Shown here: piece by piece, positions 9,557 through 17,059 of the stretch
Position numbering within the stretch: position 1 is the stretch's first letter
Layout of the letters: each line of letters starts with the position of its first letter
Source: a virus
DNA length: 31,431 bases
Direction: 5' to 3' (one strand)
IMG/VR virus record: IMGVR_UViG_3300010885_032349
Location: 1 to 31,431 of that record
Program-made: the position numbers and the translations under genes
Notes under the pieces: model-generated
Told to the model about the DNA's origin: nothing
Seen by the model: the letters and a program-made list of their open reading frames with translations, nothing else
Database searches by the model: none

Positions 9557-9901
9557 ATGTCCGGAAGAAAAAACGTTCTGCAACTTTATCAGTTAGTGAC
9601 TAACGGTGACATGAGCGGTGAAATTATTTCATCCGTCACCAACATTCAATTTCTCGACAATATTAGCATGACCCTTCTCTTCCCTGATGCTTCAGGAGAT
9701 GGGAATTTTTATATTGAAGTATCAAGCGACGGCACTAACTTTCAGGCCCTTGATATTTCCCCGGCCATGTTGGCTTCTGACGCTGATAAAAAAATCATTA
9801 TTGAAATGACTCAGATTTCAGCAAGCATGATGAGGCTTCATTATATTCCGGTTTATGGCGGTGGCACTTTAAACGCATTTATTGAAGGGAAAGCAATCTA
9901 A
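9557..9901 (+). CDS. Small beta-sandwich virion protein
   Basis: This 114-residue beta-rich protein follows a strong ribosome-binding site (AAGGGGGAGCACAAA before ATG). The pattern FYIEVSSDGTNFQALDIS, then MMRLHYIPVYGGGTLNAFIE, alternates strands and turns. It recurs inside the next protein and in the 109-residue protein at 14955. The gene overlaps the next by one base (TAATG). A virion or appendage role is inferred from neighbours and fold pattern; no family is named with confidence. Confidence 0.55.
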   Translation: MSGRKNVLQLYQLVTNGDMSGEIISSVTNIQFLDNISMTLLFPDASGDGNFYIEVSSDGTNFQALDISPAMLASDADKKIIIEMTQISASMMRLHYIPVYGGGTLNAFIEGKAI

Positions 9902-11817
9902 TGAGTTTTCGTAGATACCCATCAACCTCAGCATCAATTTCCGGTAACGTAAACGTCCAAGTTTTAGACGCTAACGGTAACCCAATTTTATCAACGATTG
10001 ATCCTTATTCCCTTAAAAATGGTCTGGACGTCAACTTGCTTGAGTCTGGCATCATTGGTGACGTTGGTCAGCCGTTAAGTGCTCCTTATTCTGATGCGGC
10101 GATGGCCATTGCTTTTAATAATGGCGGCACTCTTCAAACTCCTAACATGGATGTGGCTGACGGAACGTTGATTGTAGACGTTACGCAAAAGGGGCTCGGT
10201 CAAGAGCCGATGAGCAATTCTTTACCGGTAGTGATTGCGTTTGATCAAACCCCGGTATCGACCAACATTGCGACGGTTAACGGGGCAGGATTGTTTCTTG
10301 GTCAGCAAGTGATGGCGCAATCATTGCCTGTGGTAATTTCAAGCGATCAATCAAAAATTTCCACTTTTTTGCCTGACAGCGCTACAAATGGAAACATCAC
10401 TTCCACCCAATCCGTTACCATTGCTTGTAATGGCTCGGGAACGGTTGGCGCTCAAATTTCTGGGACATGGACTGGAACAATTATTGTAGAGGGTAGCGTC
10501 AACGGGGTGAGTTGGATTGCTAACCCGTCTGTAAGCATGTCTACCGGGGTGCCGTCGTCCACTTATACCTCTAACGAAATTATTCAGATTAATTGCTCTG
10601 GGCTTTTTCAGGTCAGACTTAGAGGAAATACTGTAGCAAGTGGAACCGCTGTTATTAGTTTGATTTCAAATCAATCTACTGGCGTGGTGATGATTGAGAA
10701 TTCTATTCCGGCCGGTAATAACGTTATCGGGCGCACTATTTTAACCGATGGAACGAATTCGGCCGTTGTTAAGCCGCCTTCTACCGCTCCCGTTCTGGCC
10801 GATCCTGCGGTAGTTGTTTCATTATCACCAAACACTGCATCGGGTGGTTTATCAACCTCGGCTCTTCAAACAACGGGTAATTCTATTTTGACCTCAATTG
10901 ATGCTAGTGCTACCGGGATCAATTCGAAATTACCTGTGAGTCTTGGTCAAAAGGCAATGGCTCAATCGTTGGCCGTGGTACTAGCCTCCGATCAATCTTC
11001 TGTGAATACGATTTTGCCGGATTTGTTTATCACGGGTCAATCGGCACAAACTGCCGTTATTAACAACATTATTCCAGCGACCGCAAGTGCTAACGCTACA
11101 GATGCCTCAGGTTATAGGTCTGGAACAATTCAAATTGTTTCTACGGGTACGGCCGGAACGTTTATTTTTGAACATTCTAACGATAACGTAAACTTTCAAA
11201 CAATGCCTGTTTACAATCAGGTGATATTGACCGGCACTCCAATTACTTCTGCAATTACTGCCACAGCATCACAAATTATTTATACCTTCCCAATTCAGGC
11301 AAGATATATTCGTTTGAGAATTGCTACCTTGATTACAGGCGGTAGCATTCAGGCATTTACTAGATTGAGTCAAGCATCTTGGTCACCTGCGGTGATGCAA
11401 GTGGCTCAAAACACCGGTACAAACTTAAATACCTCGGTGTCATCGGGTACGATCACCACAGTATCAACCGTCACTGCGGTAACTTCGATTACCAACAACG
11501 TTAACGTTAAACAGGTTAACTCTCTTGGTACTTTTGTAAGGAACGATTACACCGTAACTAACGTAACAACCGGGGCTTATGTTCAGTTGATTGCCTCTAC
11601 CGCTGCGGCATATAACGCCATAGAGATTTTTGATTCTAGCGGTCAGACTCTTCAGATTGCTCTTGGGGCTTCTGCATCTGAGGTTAACCAATTCTTGATT
11701 TTACCGGGGGGGAATGGTCGAATTCCTTACACGATTGCAGCGGCTAGCCGTGTCTCTGTTAGGGCGGTTTCTGGTACTGCGAACGTGGGAGAATTATCGA
11801 TTAACTTCTACGTCTAA
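9901..11817 (+). CDS. Beta-rich tail appendage protein with SLPVV-DQ repeats
   Basis: This 638-residue Ser/Thr/Asn-rich protein is probably a tail spike or fibre part. It carries repeats of the form SLPVVIAFDQTPVS (about residue 106), MAQSLPVVISSDQS (about 139) and MAQSLAVVLASDQSSV (about 352). I have seen this type in many uncultured-phage tail proteins. Two beta-sandwich units (about residues 165-265 and 385-490) resemble the 114-residue neighbour, for example GTFIFEHSNDNVNFQTMP followed by ARYIRLRIATLITGG. The C-terminal 110 residues (YVQLIASTAAAYNAIEIFD, then FLILPGGNGRIPYTI) look like a separate domain. No enzymatic residues are evident. Confidence 0.6.
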   Translation: MSFRRYPSTSASISGNVNVQVLDANGNPILSTIDPYSLKNGLDVNLLESGIIGDVGQPLSAPYSDAAMAIAFNNGGTLQTPNMDVADGTLIVDVTQKGLGQEPMSNSLPVVIAFDQTPVSTNIATVNGAGLFLGQQVMAQSLPVVISSDQSKISTFLPDSATNGNITSTQSVTIACNGSGTVGAQISGTWTGTIIVEGSVNGVSWIANPSVSMSTGVPSSTYTSNEIIQINCSGLFQVRLRGNTVASGTAVISLISNQSTGVVMIENSIPAGNNVIGRTILTDGTNSAVVKPPSTAPVLADPAVVVSLSPNTASGGLSTSALQTTGNSILTSIDASATGINSKLPVSLGQKAMAQSLAVVLASDQSSVNTILPDLFITGQSAQTAVINNIIPATASANATDASGYRSGTIQIVSTGTAGTFIFEHSNDNVNFQTMPVYNQVILTGTPITSAITATASQIIYTFPIQARYIRLRIATLITGGSIQAFTRLSQASWSPAVMQVAQNTGTNLNTSVSSGTITTVSTVTAVTSITNNVNVKQVNSLGTFVRNDYTVTNVTTGAYVQLIASTAAAYNAIEIFDSSGQTLQIALGASASEVNQFLILPGGNGRIPYTIAAASRVSVRAVSGTANVGELSINFYV

Positions 11818-11821
11818 CAAC

Positions 11822-11835
11822 TAGCCGAGAGGCTA
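11822..11835 (+). other. Small GNRA-type hairpin between tail appendage genes
   Basis: TAGCC-GAGA-GGCTA forms a perfect 5-bp stem closed by a GAGA (GNRA) tetraloop, directly after the stop at 11817 and 30 bases before the next start. There is no T-tract, so it is not an obvious terminator. It could be an RNA-stabilising or processing hairpin. Confidence 0.4.
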
Positions 11836-11864
11836 CTGCTCAAAAGGGCACTTGGAGGAACAAT

Positions 11865-13886
11865 ATGGGCTCGCCGATAATCTTTAACGGAAAATATGCT
11901 AAGCTTTTGACCAACAAAAGCATTCTCAACTCTGATGGGTCATTGCTTCAATATGATGGCGAAAAAAACTATATTCCTTATGCTCAGTTTGAACAAAACG
12001 TTACGACTGGTTGGAGTTTGTTTAACACTACTCTTACGAGTGGTTTACCGACTGGAACGGTGGGGGTCGGTGCGGCTTCGCTTGCGCTTTCCACAACGTC
12101 AACAAACCCGATTGCCGGTTCTTTTTCGCTTCAGGTTGCCGCAGGTACGGCGTGGACTGCCGGTCAAGGTGTTATCTCTTCTGCGTTTACTGTAGATCGA
12201 GCAGATCTTGGTAAGGTTTTGACGTTCAAGCTCTATTATGAGGCCGCATCAGGTGGAGCAAATGCGAACTGGTCGGGGATTCTAGGATCTCAGACTTTGG
12301 CGGTTTACTTATATGATGTGACTGCGGCTGCATGGGTTCAGCCTGCCGGATTTTTGGGAATGAACCAAAACAGCGGTGCCGGATATGTTACCGGGACATT
12401 TCAAACGTCTGTTACATCTGGGCAGCAATATCGGCTTTCGATTATCGCTCTCCAAGCCACGACCCTGCCAATTACTTTAACTCTTGATCAAGTTTCAGTT
12501 GGCCCTCAAACCGCTCCAATCGGTCCAGTGGTTACGGATTGGGTGTCTTACACTCCGACAACATTTAGTGCAGGTTTTGGGACGGTTTCAGGCCCCACGT
12601 TTTATTGGAGAAGATCCGGTAAAAACATGGAGATCTTAGGGTCTTTTCAGTGCGGAACCGTGGCAGCATCATTGGGCTATTTTTCTCTCCCGAACGGTCT
12701 TCAAATTGATACATCTATTGTTGGGTCAAATATCAGTTTGGGTAAAGTAGAAGTTCAAAATTCAAGTTCAACTTTATTTCATGCAAACGCTCTTTATAGC
12801 ACAGTGGTAGGAACAGGATTTGTAACATTAACTGCTCAAACATCTACAAACGGTGGTTTTGCAGTAGCAATCAATGCAAACGCTTTTTTAACAAATTCTT
12901 CTTTTGTTAACGTATTACTTACTTTCCCTGTTGCTGGCTGGTCCTCCACCACGCAGATGTCAAACGACACTGACACGAGGGTGGTGGCGTTTAGCGTTGG
13001 TCAGGGATTTACTCAGGCGGTTAATACTACGCCCGTGAAACTTCCATATACTGCGGCGGCAACAATTGACACCCATGGCTCCTATTCCACCACAAACTCT
13101 AACTATACTGTCCCAGTAAGTGGTATTTATAGGGTTGATTTGGCTGCGGTGTTTACGTCCGGAACTGGTCCACAAGTTGCTATTTTAAATATCTTTAAAA
13201 ATAGTTCTGGAACTAGTGCGGCGGCTGCTTTTCAGATGGCGGCTTCATCGACAACATATTACTTCAGCGCACAAAGAACTCTTTCTTTAAACGCAGGGGA
13301 TGTAATTGATGTTCGGGCTTATGTAAATACGGGAACTGCTACAGTAGCAAACGATGCCACGGCCAACATATTCTCTCTGAACCGCCTTTCCGGCCCTAGC
13401 GTCATCGCTGCGACTGAGACGGTGGCTTGCGAGTATAATACCTCTGCCGGAAACTCTATACCTGCTAGCACAAATACCTTCATTGATTATGGAAATAAAA
13501 TTACTGATACTCATAATGCGGTATTAGGCGCAGGATCTGGAAACAATAGCCTTTATACTAATACATGGAGATATGTCGTTCCTGTTTCTGGAAGATATTT
13601 AATATCTTCTAATTTATGTATAGTAAATGCCATCACAACGGCGGCAATGGAGGTTCTAGTAAGCATTTTTGTAGACAACGCCGCTCAAAGAAGTGGCTCA
13701 AGAACTCCTCTTCCTACGACAAGCTCGGCCGGAGTTTATGCGTGTAACGTTGTTTCTGAAATAAAATTAAATGCAGGTCAAATAATTAGTATTGGAGCTT
13801 TTCAATCTAACGCTGGGTCTACTGCTAGAAATCAAGAAGCATCCGCAATTAGCAATCATATTTCTATCGTAAGGGTGGGCAACTAA
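11865..13886 (+). CDS. Tail appendage protein with two C1q/TNF-like jelly-roll domains
   Basis: This 673-residue protein has a GGAGG site 6 bases before ATG 11865. The N-terminal 200 residues resemble a carbohydrate-binding sandwich (YIPYAQFEQNVTTGWSLFN start, then SFSLQVAAG). The C-terminal half holds two similar units, about residues 372-510 and 515-673. Each has the core YTVPVSGIYRVDLAA or YVVPVSGRYLISSNL, then a LNAGDVIDVRAY or LNAGQIISIGAF segment. These are typical of C1q/TNF-like jelly-roll modules in phage receptor-binding proteins. A receptor-binding role is inferred. The gene overlaps the next by one base. Confidence 0.6.
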   Translation: MGSPIIFNGKYAKLLTNKSILNSDGSLLQYDGEKNYIPYAQFEQNVTTGWSLFNTTLTSGLPTGTVGVGAASLALSTTSTNPIAGSFSLQVAAGTAWTAGQGVISSAFTVDRADLGKVLTFKLYYEAASGGANANWSGILGSQTLAVYLYDVTAAAWVQPAGFLGMNQNSGAGYVTGTFQTSVTSGQQYRLSIIALQATTLPITLTLDQVSVGPQTAPIGPVVTDWVSYTPTTFSAGFGTVSGPTFYWRRSGKNMEILGSFQCGTVAASLGYFSLPNGLQIDTSIVGSNISLGKVEVQNSSSTLFHANALYSTVVGTGFVTLTAQTSTNGGFAVAINANAFLTNSSFVNVLLTFPVAGWSSTTQMSNDTDTRVVAFSVGQGFTQAVNTTPVKLPYTAAATIDTHGSYSTTNSNYTVPVSGIYRVDLAAVFTSGTGPQVAILNIFKNSSGTSAAAAFQMAASSTTYYFSAQRTLSLNAGDVIDVRAYVNTGTATVANDATANIFSLNRLSGPSVIAATETVACEYNTSAGNSIPASTNTFIDYGNKITDTHNAVLGAGSGNNSLYTNTWRYVVPVSGRYLISSNLCIVNAITTAAMEVLVSIFVDNAAQRSGSRTPLPTTSSAGVYACNVVSEIKLNAGQIISIGAFQSNAGSTARNQEASAISNHISIVRVGN

Positions 13887-14368
13887 TGAAAAGAGTTAAA
13901 ATCACTAGACTAAACGGTTCTACCGCAGGAGCAGAAATGGAAGATCCTTCTGCTTGGATTGCTCAGTGTGTGGCTTCAAACGCTTGGGGCAAGCCAGAAC
14001 GCTATGTGCTTCACAAAGATGAGCCGATGGCTGAACCGTATGATGAAGCGGACGTTTTAGAAGAAAAAATCGTGGTAGATGCCGAGGCCATTCCTGAAGT
14101 GCTTGATGAATCGGGCGCAATCATCCAAGAAGCAATCCCGGCTAAGAGCCATAAGGAAGTAAAGCTTCGAGCCGAATATTCTATTAAGATTGAGGACATT
14201 ACCGCTGAGCATGAGTTAGTGGAATGCTTGAGAAAAAGGAAATTAGAGTATCCCACTCCCGAGGAGTTCATGAACGCCTTTTTTGACGGCGGTGATCAGG
14301 CTTTACAAGATTTGAGAGACTTGAGATTATTAATCAAGGGGAAATATCCGAAACCGGGGGTCAACTAA
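13886..14368 (+). CDS. Conserved protein after the tail appendage, possible assembly factor
   Basis: This acidic 160-residue protein directly overlaps the appendage gene by one base. It contains a WIAQCVASNAWGKPERYVLH segment, an acidic middle with DEADVLEEKIVVD, and a C-terminal helical part (CLRKRKLEYPTPEEFMNAFF, then KGKYPKP). I recall similar proteins next to phage tail fibres but do not know a proven function. A chaperone for the preceding protein is possible on position alone. It overlaps the following gene by one base. Confidence 0.5.
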   Translation: MKRVKITRLNGSTAGAEMEDPSAWIAQCVASNAWGKPERYVLHKDEPMAEPYDEADVLEEKIVVDAEAIPEVLDESGAIIQEAIPAKSHKEVKLRAEYSIKIEDITAEHELVECLRKRKLEYPTPEEFMNAFFDGGDQALQDLRDLRLLIKGKYPKPGVN

Positions 14369-14640
14369 TGCCGAGCAACAAATATCAGCTTCTTTATAGT
14401 GAGTTAAGATCAATTCGAGATAATATTATTGAAAACGCATTTTCTGATGCGGAAAATGAATTAAACGGACGAGGAGCACCTGACACCGCTTATCTTAATC
14501 TCATCTATACAGGTGGATTTATTCAAAGAATTAGTGATGGCGCTCGTGTGCAAGATTTACCATTAGCTGATCGATTGGCGCTTTATCCTCACTTAGATCA
14601 ACTTTTCAAGCTAGCGTCAAATCGTCAATTATACCCATAA
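14368..14640 (+). CDS. Small protein, paralogue of the next gene
   Basis: This 90-residue protein has no function I can name. It starts with NKYQLLYSELRSIRDNIIEN, and its C-terminal half reads LPLADRLALYPHLDQLFKLA. The next gene has the same layout, with LGWDDKVLAYNQLDSFFKSA at the matching place, so the two are probably paralogues. The start overlaps the previous stop by one base. Confidence 0.5.
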   Translation: MPSNKYQLLYSELRSIRDNIIENAFSDAENELNGRGAPDTAYLNLIYTGGFIQRISDGARVQDLPLADRLALYPHLDQLFKLASNRQLYP

Positions 14641-14649
14641 GGAGATATT

Positions 14650-14946
14650 ATGCCGGCTATCATCCCAGTAAACAGATATTCAAAATGGGCTAACAAAGAG
14701 AACGATCGAAATAATTTGATGCGATCGGCTTTTTATAATTGTGAGTCTTCCCTACAAACTCAATTTCCCCTTGGTGTTCCTTCTTATTCAAATGGTCTCG
14801 GCATGGAATGGAACGGCTCAAATTTATTATTTAATTCAACTACATACGACTCGTTGGGATGGGATGATAAAGTATTGGCATATAATCAACTTGATTCATT
14901 TTTTAAAAGCGCTGTTTTGAATTATCACGTTACTAATAACGTATAG
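14650..14946 (+). CDS. Small protein, paralogue of the preceding gene
   Basis: This 98-residue protein has an AAGGAG site 6 bases before ATG. The N-terminus (PVNRYSKWANKENDRNNLMR, then SAFYNCESSL) and the C-terminus (LGWDDKVLAYNQLDSFFKSA) line up with the 90-residue protein at 14368. The middle differs (PSYSNGLGMEWNGSN). Function is unknown; it lies between appendage and lysis genes. Confidence 0.5.
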   Translation: MPAIIPVNRYSKWANKENDRNNLMRSAFYNCESSLQTQFPLGVPSYSNGLGMEWNGSNLLFNSTTYDSLGWDDKVLAYNQLDSFFKSAVLNYHVTNNV

Positions 14947-14954
14947 GGGGACTT

Positions 14955-15284
14955 ATGAGATTTTTGAATGATCTAGTTTTCAATGCGGTAAACGGTACAA
15001 CTGACCCAGTAAGTCAGCCAATCCCGGCGCAATATCTTTTTGCCGCTAGCCTTCAGGCTAATGCGGTGGGGTCTCTTAATGGGGTTATCAGAATTCAGGT
15101 TTGTAATGATGATGGCAACCCGGTTACTTGGAGCAATCTTTCTAATGGATCTCATACTATTAACACTCCGGGCCCTCACCTGATTGAGAAAGTGGATCTT
15201 GCTTATAACTGGATTAGAATTGCTTACACGCACACAAGCGGAACCGGTACTATTACGGCTCGATTACAAGCGTTAGGAAATTAG
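14955..15284 (+). CDS. Small beta-sandwich virion protein
   Basis: This 109-residue protein has a GGGGGAC site just before ATG. The sequence alternates strands and turns: GVIRIQVCNDDGNPVTWSNL, then NWIRIAYTHTSGTGTITARL. The same plan (strand, S/N-D-G/D turn, strand, IR-x-x-Y strand, G-x-G-T-x-T/N-A) is seen in the protein at 9557 and twice in the 638-residue appendage protein. A minor virion component is likely but inferred. Confidence 0.5.
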   Translation: MRFLNDLVFNAVNGTTDPVSQPIPAQYLFAASLQANAVGSLNGVIRIQVCNDDGNPVTWSNLSNGSHTINTPGPHLIEKVDLAYNWIRIAYTHTSGTGTITARLQALGN

Positions 15285-15293
15285 GAGGATAAA

Positions 15294-15626
15294 ATGCCAT
15301 ATCAAAGTAAAGCTCAAGCCCGATTGTTTCATTATCTTGAATCTAAAGGAGAGATCCCAAAGAAGACGGTTCAAAAGTATGACAAGATGACTGAATTTGA
15401 AGACCTTCCTGAGCACGTTAAAAAGGCTCTTGGCGGTATCGTTGGCGAGCTTGCCGATTCTGATATTTTGCAGCATCCAAGAAACACCTCGGGCGAACCT
15501 CACACCAATGAAGACGAGGAAGAGAAAAAGCCAATGGAGTATATGGCTAAAGGCGGCAAGGTAGAGCCCGAAGAGAAAAAGGGAATGTTCGCTAAGCATC
15601 TCGCTAAGAAAATGAAAGGAATGTGA
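15294..15626 (+). CDS. Small charged phage protein, SKAQARL type
   Basis: This 110-residue Lys/Glu-rich protein follows a TTAGGAGG site. Its N-terminus (MPYQSKAQARLFHYLESKGE) is a motif of a widespread small phage and bacterial family (resembling DUF3008, which begins with similar KAQ-RL text). The tail (MAKGGKVEPEEKKGMF, then AKHLAKKMKGM) is strongly basic. Function is not known. It is followed by a coupled start of the next gene. Confidence 0.5.
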   Translation: MPYQSKAQARLFHYLESKGEIPKKTVQKYDKMTEFEDLPEHVKKALGGIVGELADSDILQHPRNTSGEPHTNEDEEEKKPMEYMAKGGKVEPEEKKGMFAKHLAKKMKGM

Positions 15627-15892
15627 TGATTCAGGAGCTTGCGATTGAGCTAAACAAGCGCAAATTGATTCACGAGGTGATTGATCGAATCATCATGGGT
15701 CACTTTACCAAGCATGAAAACTGTCATGTTCATGTTAGGCGCTCGGTGGTTCAAGAGTATATCCGCAAGATTTTGAACGTTACTAATAGCTATCAATTTC
15801 GCCGTGTGGTTACGGATAGAATGGCGCACCATGGATTTAAGCCGGTTCAGCTTCATGGGCGGCCATTTTATAAATATGTGGTGATGCCATGA
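15626..15892 (+). CDS. Small protein with a winged-helix-like C-terminus
   Basis: ATG 15626 is preferred to GTG 15623, because it sits 5 bases after AAAGGA and forms a TGATG overlap with the previous stop. The 88-residue product has a helical N-terminus and a C-terminal part (QFRRVVTDRMAHHGFKPVQL, then GRPFYKYV) that looks like a winged helix. Function is unknown. It overlaps the endolysin gene by 4 bases (ATGA). Confidence 0.5.
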   Translation: MIQELAIELNKRKLIHEVIDRIIMGHFTKHENCHVHVRRSVVQEYIRKILNVTNSYQFRRVVTDRMAHHGFKPVQLHGRPFYKYVVMP

Positions 15893-16272
15893 TTGTATTA
15901 AAAGAGCTTAATCCTCATAAGTACCCCACTAGCCCGATTATTGATAAAAATTTGGCGCTTTTGCTTGAGCGCATGAATGAGCTTAGAGCAATTTGGGCGA
16001 AACCCATGATTATTACCTCGGGGCTTAGGTCTGATGAAAAGCAGGCCGAGCTCATTAAGGCCGGGAAGTCTACGGCCAAGCTTTCTAAACACCTCTCTGG
16101 GAACGCTTGTGATGTTTTGGACAAAGACGGGTCACTTGGTAAGTGGTGTTTAGCAAATGAAGACGTTTTAAAAAGAATTGGGTTATGGTGTGAACACCCC
16201 GACTACACTAATGGTTGGGTGCATTTTCAGACCATGCCACCAATGAGCGGTAAACGGTTTTTTATTCCATAG
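15889..16272 (+). CDS. M15-family peptidase, likely endolysin
   Basis: This 127-residue protein matches the zinc carboxypeptidase/endopeptidase family M15 (M15_3 type). It has SGLRSDEKQ (conserved Arg47) and SKHLSGNACDVLD (H68 and D75 as zinc ligands). The segment GLWCEHPDYTNGWVHFQ supplies E102 and the third ligand H112. It would cleave peptide cross-links or stems of peptidoglycan. There is no signal peptide or membrane segment, so release would need a holin; candidates are the small genes just downstream. The start overlaps the previous gene by 4 bases. Confidence 0.75.
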   Translation: MIVLKELNPHKYPTSPIIDKNLALLLERMNELRAIWAKPMIITSGLRSDEKQAELIKAGKSTAKLSKHLSGNACDVLDKDGSLGKWCLANEDVLKRIGLWCEHPDYTNGWVHFQTMPPMSGKRFFIP

Positions 16273-16280
16273 GGGGAAAT

Positions 16281-16424
16281 ATGAGCGAAAAAATGATGAT
16301 GATTATTGCGGTAATGGGTGGGATCTCTGAGGCGCTTAGTCTTATTCCACAAGTTAAGGCAAATGGGGTTGTTCAATTGATCATGCAAATCATTAAGGCG
16401 CTTTTAGGCAAAAAGGCTGAATAA
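16281..16424 (+). CDS. Small hydrophobic protein after the endolysin
   Basis: This 47-residue gene has a strong AGGGGG site 5 bases before ATG and ends in TAATG with the next gene. The product has two hydrophobic or amphipathic stretches (MMMIIAVMGGISEALSLIP and VVQLIMQIIKALLG) and a KKAE tail. Its place right after the endolysin makes a holin or lysis role possible, but it lacks a clear long transmembrane segment. Function is unproven. Confidence 0.5.
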   Translation: MSEKMMMIIAVMGGISEALSLIPQVKANGVVQLIMQIIKALLGKKAE

Positions 16425-16651
16425 TGGCTCTCATGATCCTTTCCATTCTTTCCGAGGGCCTAAAGCTCATTAATGGGGCGAGGGCTCAGGAGATTGGGAA
16501 TAGGGTCATAGAGTTGAGGGAGCAATTCAATGAGGAGCTTTCAAAGGGCGCTGATCGTGATGACGCTAGGCTTGATATGCTTGAACGTGAATTGTTCGAC
16601 CTTGGCAACGTATTTCTTGCCGCCGTTAAATCAGCGGCACCTCCGAGTTAG
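16424..16651 (+). CDS. Small helical protein in the lysis region
   Basis: This 75-residue protein is coupled to the previous gene (TAATG). A short hydrophobic N-terminus (MALMILSILSEGLKLI) is followed by a charged amphipathic helix (GNRVIELREQFNEELSKGAD). No family is recognised. The 3' part of this gene also carries the start of another gene in a different frame at 16530. Confidence 0.45.
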   Translation: MALMILSILSEGLKLINGARAQEIGNRVIELREQFNEELSKGADRDDARLDMLERELFDLGNVFLAAVKSAAPPS

Positions 16652-16826
16652 CCTAGATGGGCCGTTTACGGAATACCGATGGAGAGAAGCGTATTCATGC
16701 GGCGTACTTGGGCTTGGGACTTGTTACCGGGACCATATTGAGCGTGATTTTGATTTGTCACAAGCTCAGGATCGGAAGCGCTTTAATGATATGGGCTTCG
16801 ACTGCTCGGTGAGGAGGTTAAAATGA
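16530..16826 (+). CDS. Exported Cys-containing protein, nested start; possible outer spanin
   Basis: This 98-residue gene begins inside the previous gene in another frame. It has its own ribosome-binding site (GGGAG 7 bases before ATG 16530) and is the only coding explanation for 16652-16822. The N-terminus looks like a signal peptide (MRSFQRALIVMTLGLICLN) with Cys at residue 22, although the residues before that Cys (NVN) fit a lipobox poorly. The mature part has SLDGPFTEYRWREAYSC and C-x-x-D text with four further Cys positions overall. With the membrane/coiled-coil gene downstream (4-base overlap) it could form a spanin-like pair; that is inference. A start at ATG 16560 is also possible. 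Confidence 0.5.
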   Translation: MRSFQRALIVMTLGLICLNVNCSTLATYFLPPLNQRHLRVSLDGPFTEYRWREAYSCGVLGLGTCYRDHIERDFDLSQAQDRKRFNDMGFDCSVRRLK

Positions 16827-17044
16827 TGGATAAATTTACTTTTGCCATCACCTTAATTGGGATCTCAGCCGGGACGGTTTCGTTCACTTATGGGACGTTT
16901 GTAACCAAAGATTATTTAACGGAAGCGGTATTGAGGCGGTTAGATCGGATTGAGGGCAAGCTTGATCAGCTTATTCAAGGTCAAGATCACTTAGAAAATC
17001 AAACACCAAACATAGCGCAGAAAATCCAATTAAAAGGCCAATAA
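16823..17044 (+). CDS. Membrane-anchored coiled-coil protein; possible inner spanin or holin
   Basis: This 73-residue protein follows GAGGAGG, 4-5 bases before ATG 16823, and overlaps the previous stop by 4 bases. An N-terminal transmembrane segment (FAITLIGISAGTVSFTYGTF) leads to a coiled coil (VLRRLDRIEGKLDQLIQGQ) and a polar tail. The layout fits an inner spanin or a class III-like accessory, but no family is certain. It ends 15 bases before the convergent metallophosphoesterase gene. Confidence 0.5.
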   Translation: MMDKFTFAITLIGISAGTVSFTYGTFVTKDYLTEAVLRRLDRIEGKLDQLIQGQDHLENQTPNIAQKIQLKGQ

Positions 17045-17059
17045 GCTTTTCGTCTTCCA

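Noticed and set aside
15273-15599. 108-codon leftward hydrophobic frame
   Set aside because: Antisense to the well-coupled 110-residue gene; hydrophobicity is the usual complement of Lys/Glu-rich codons.
17032-17050. Bidirectional terminator between convergent genes
   Set aside because: AAAAG/CTTTT with a 9-base loop is only A-T rich and lacks a stable stem; chance is likely.
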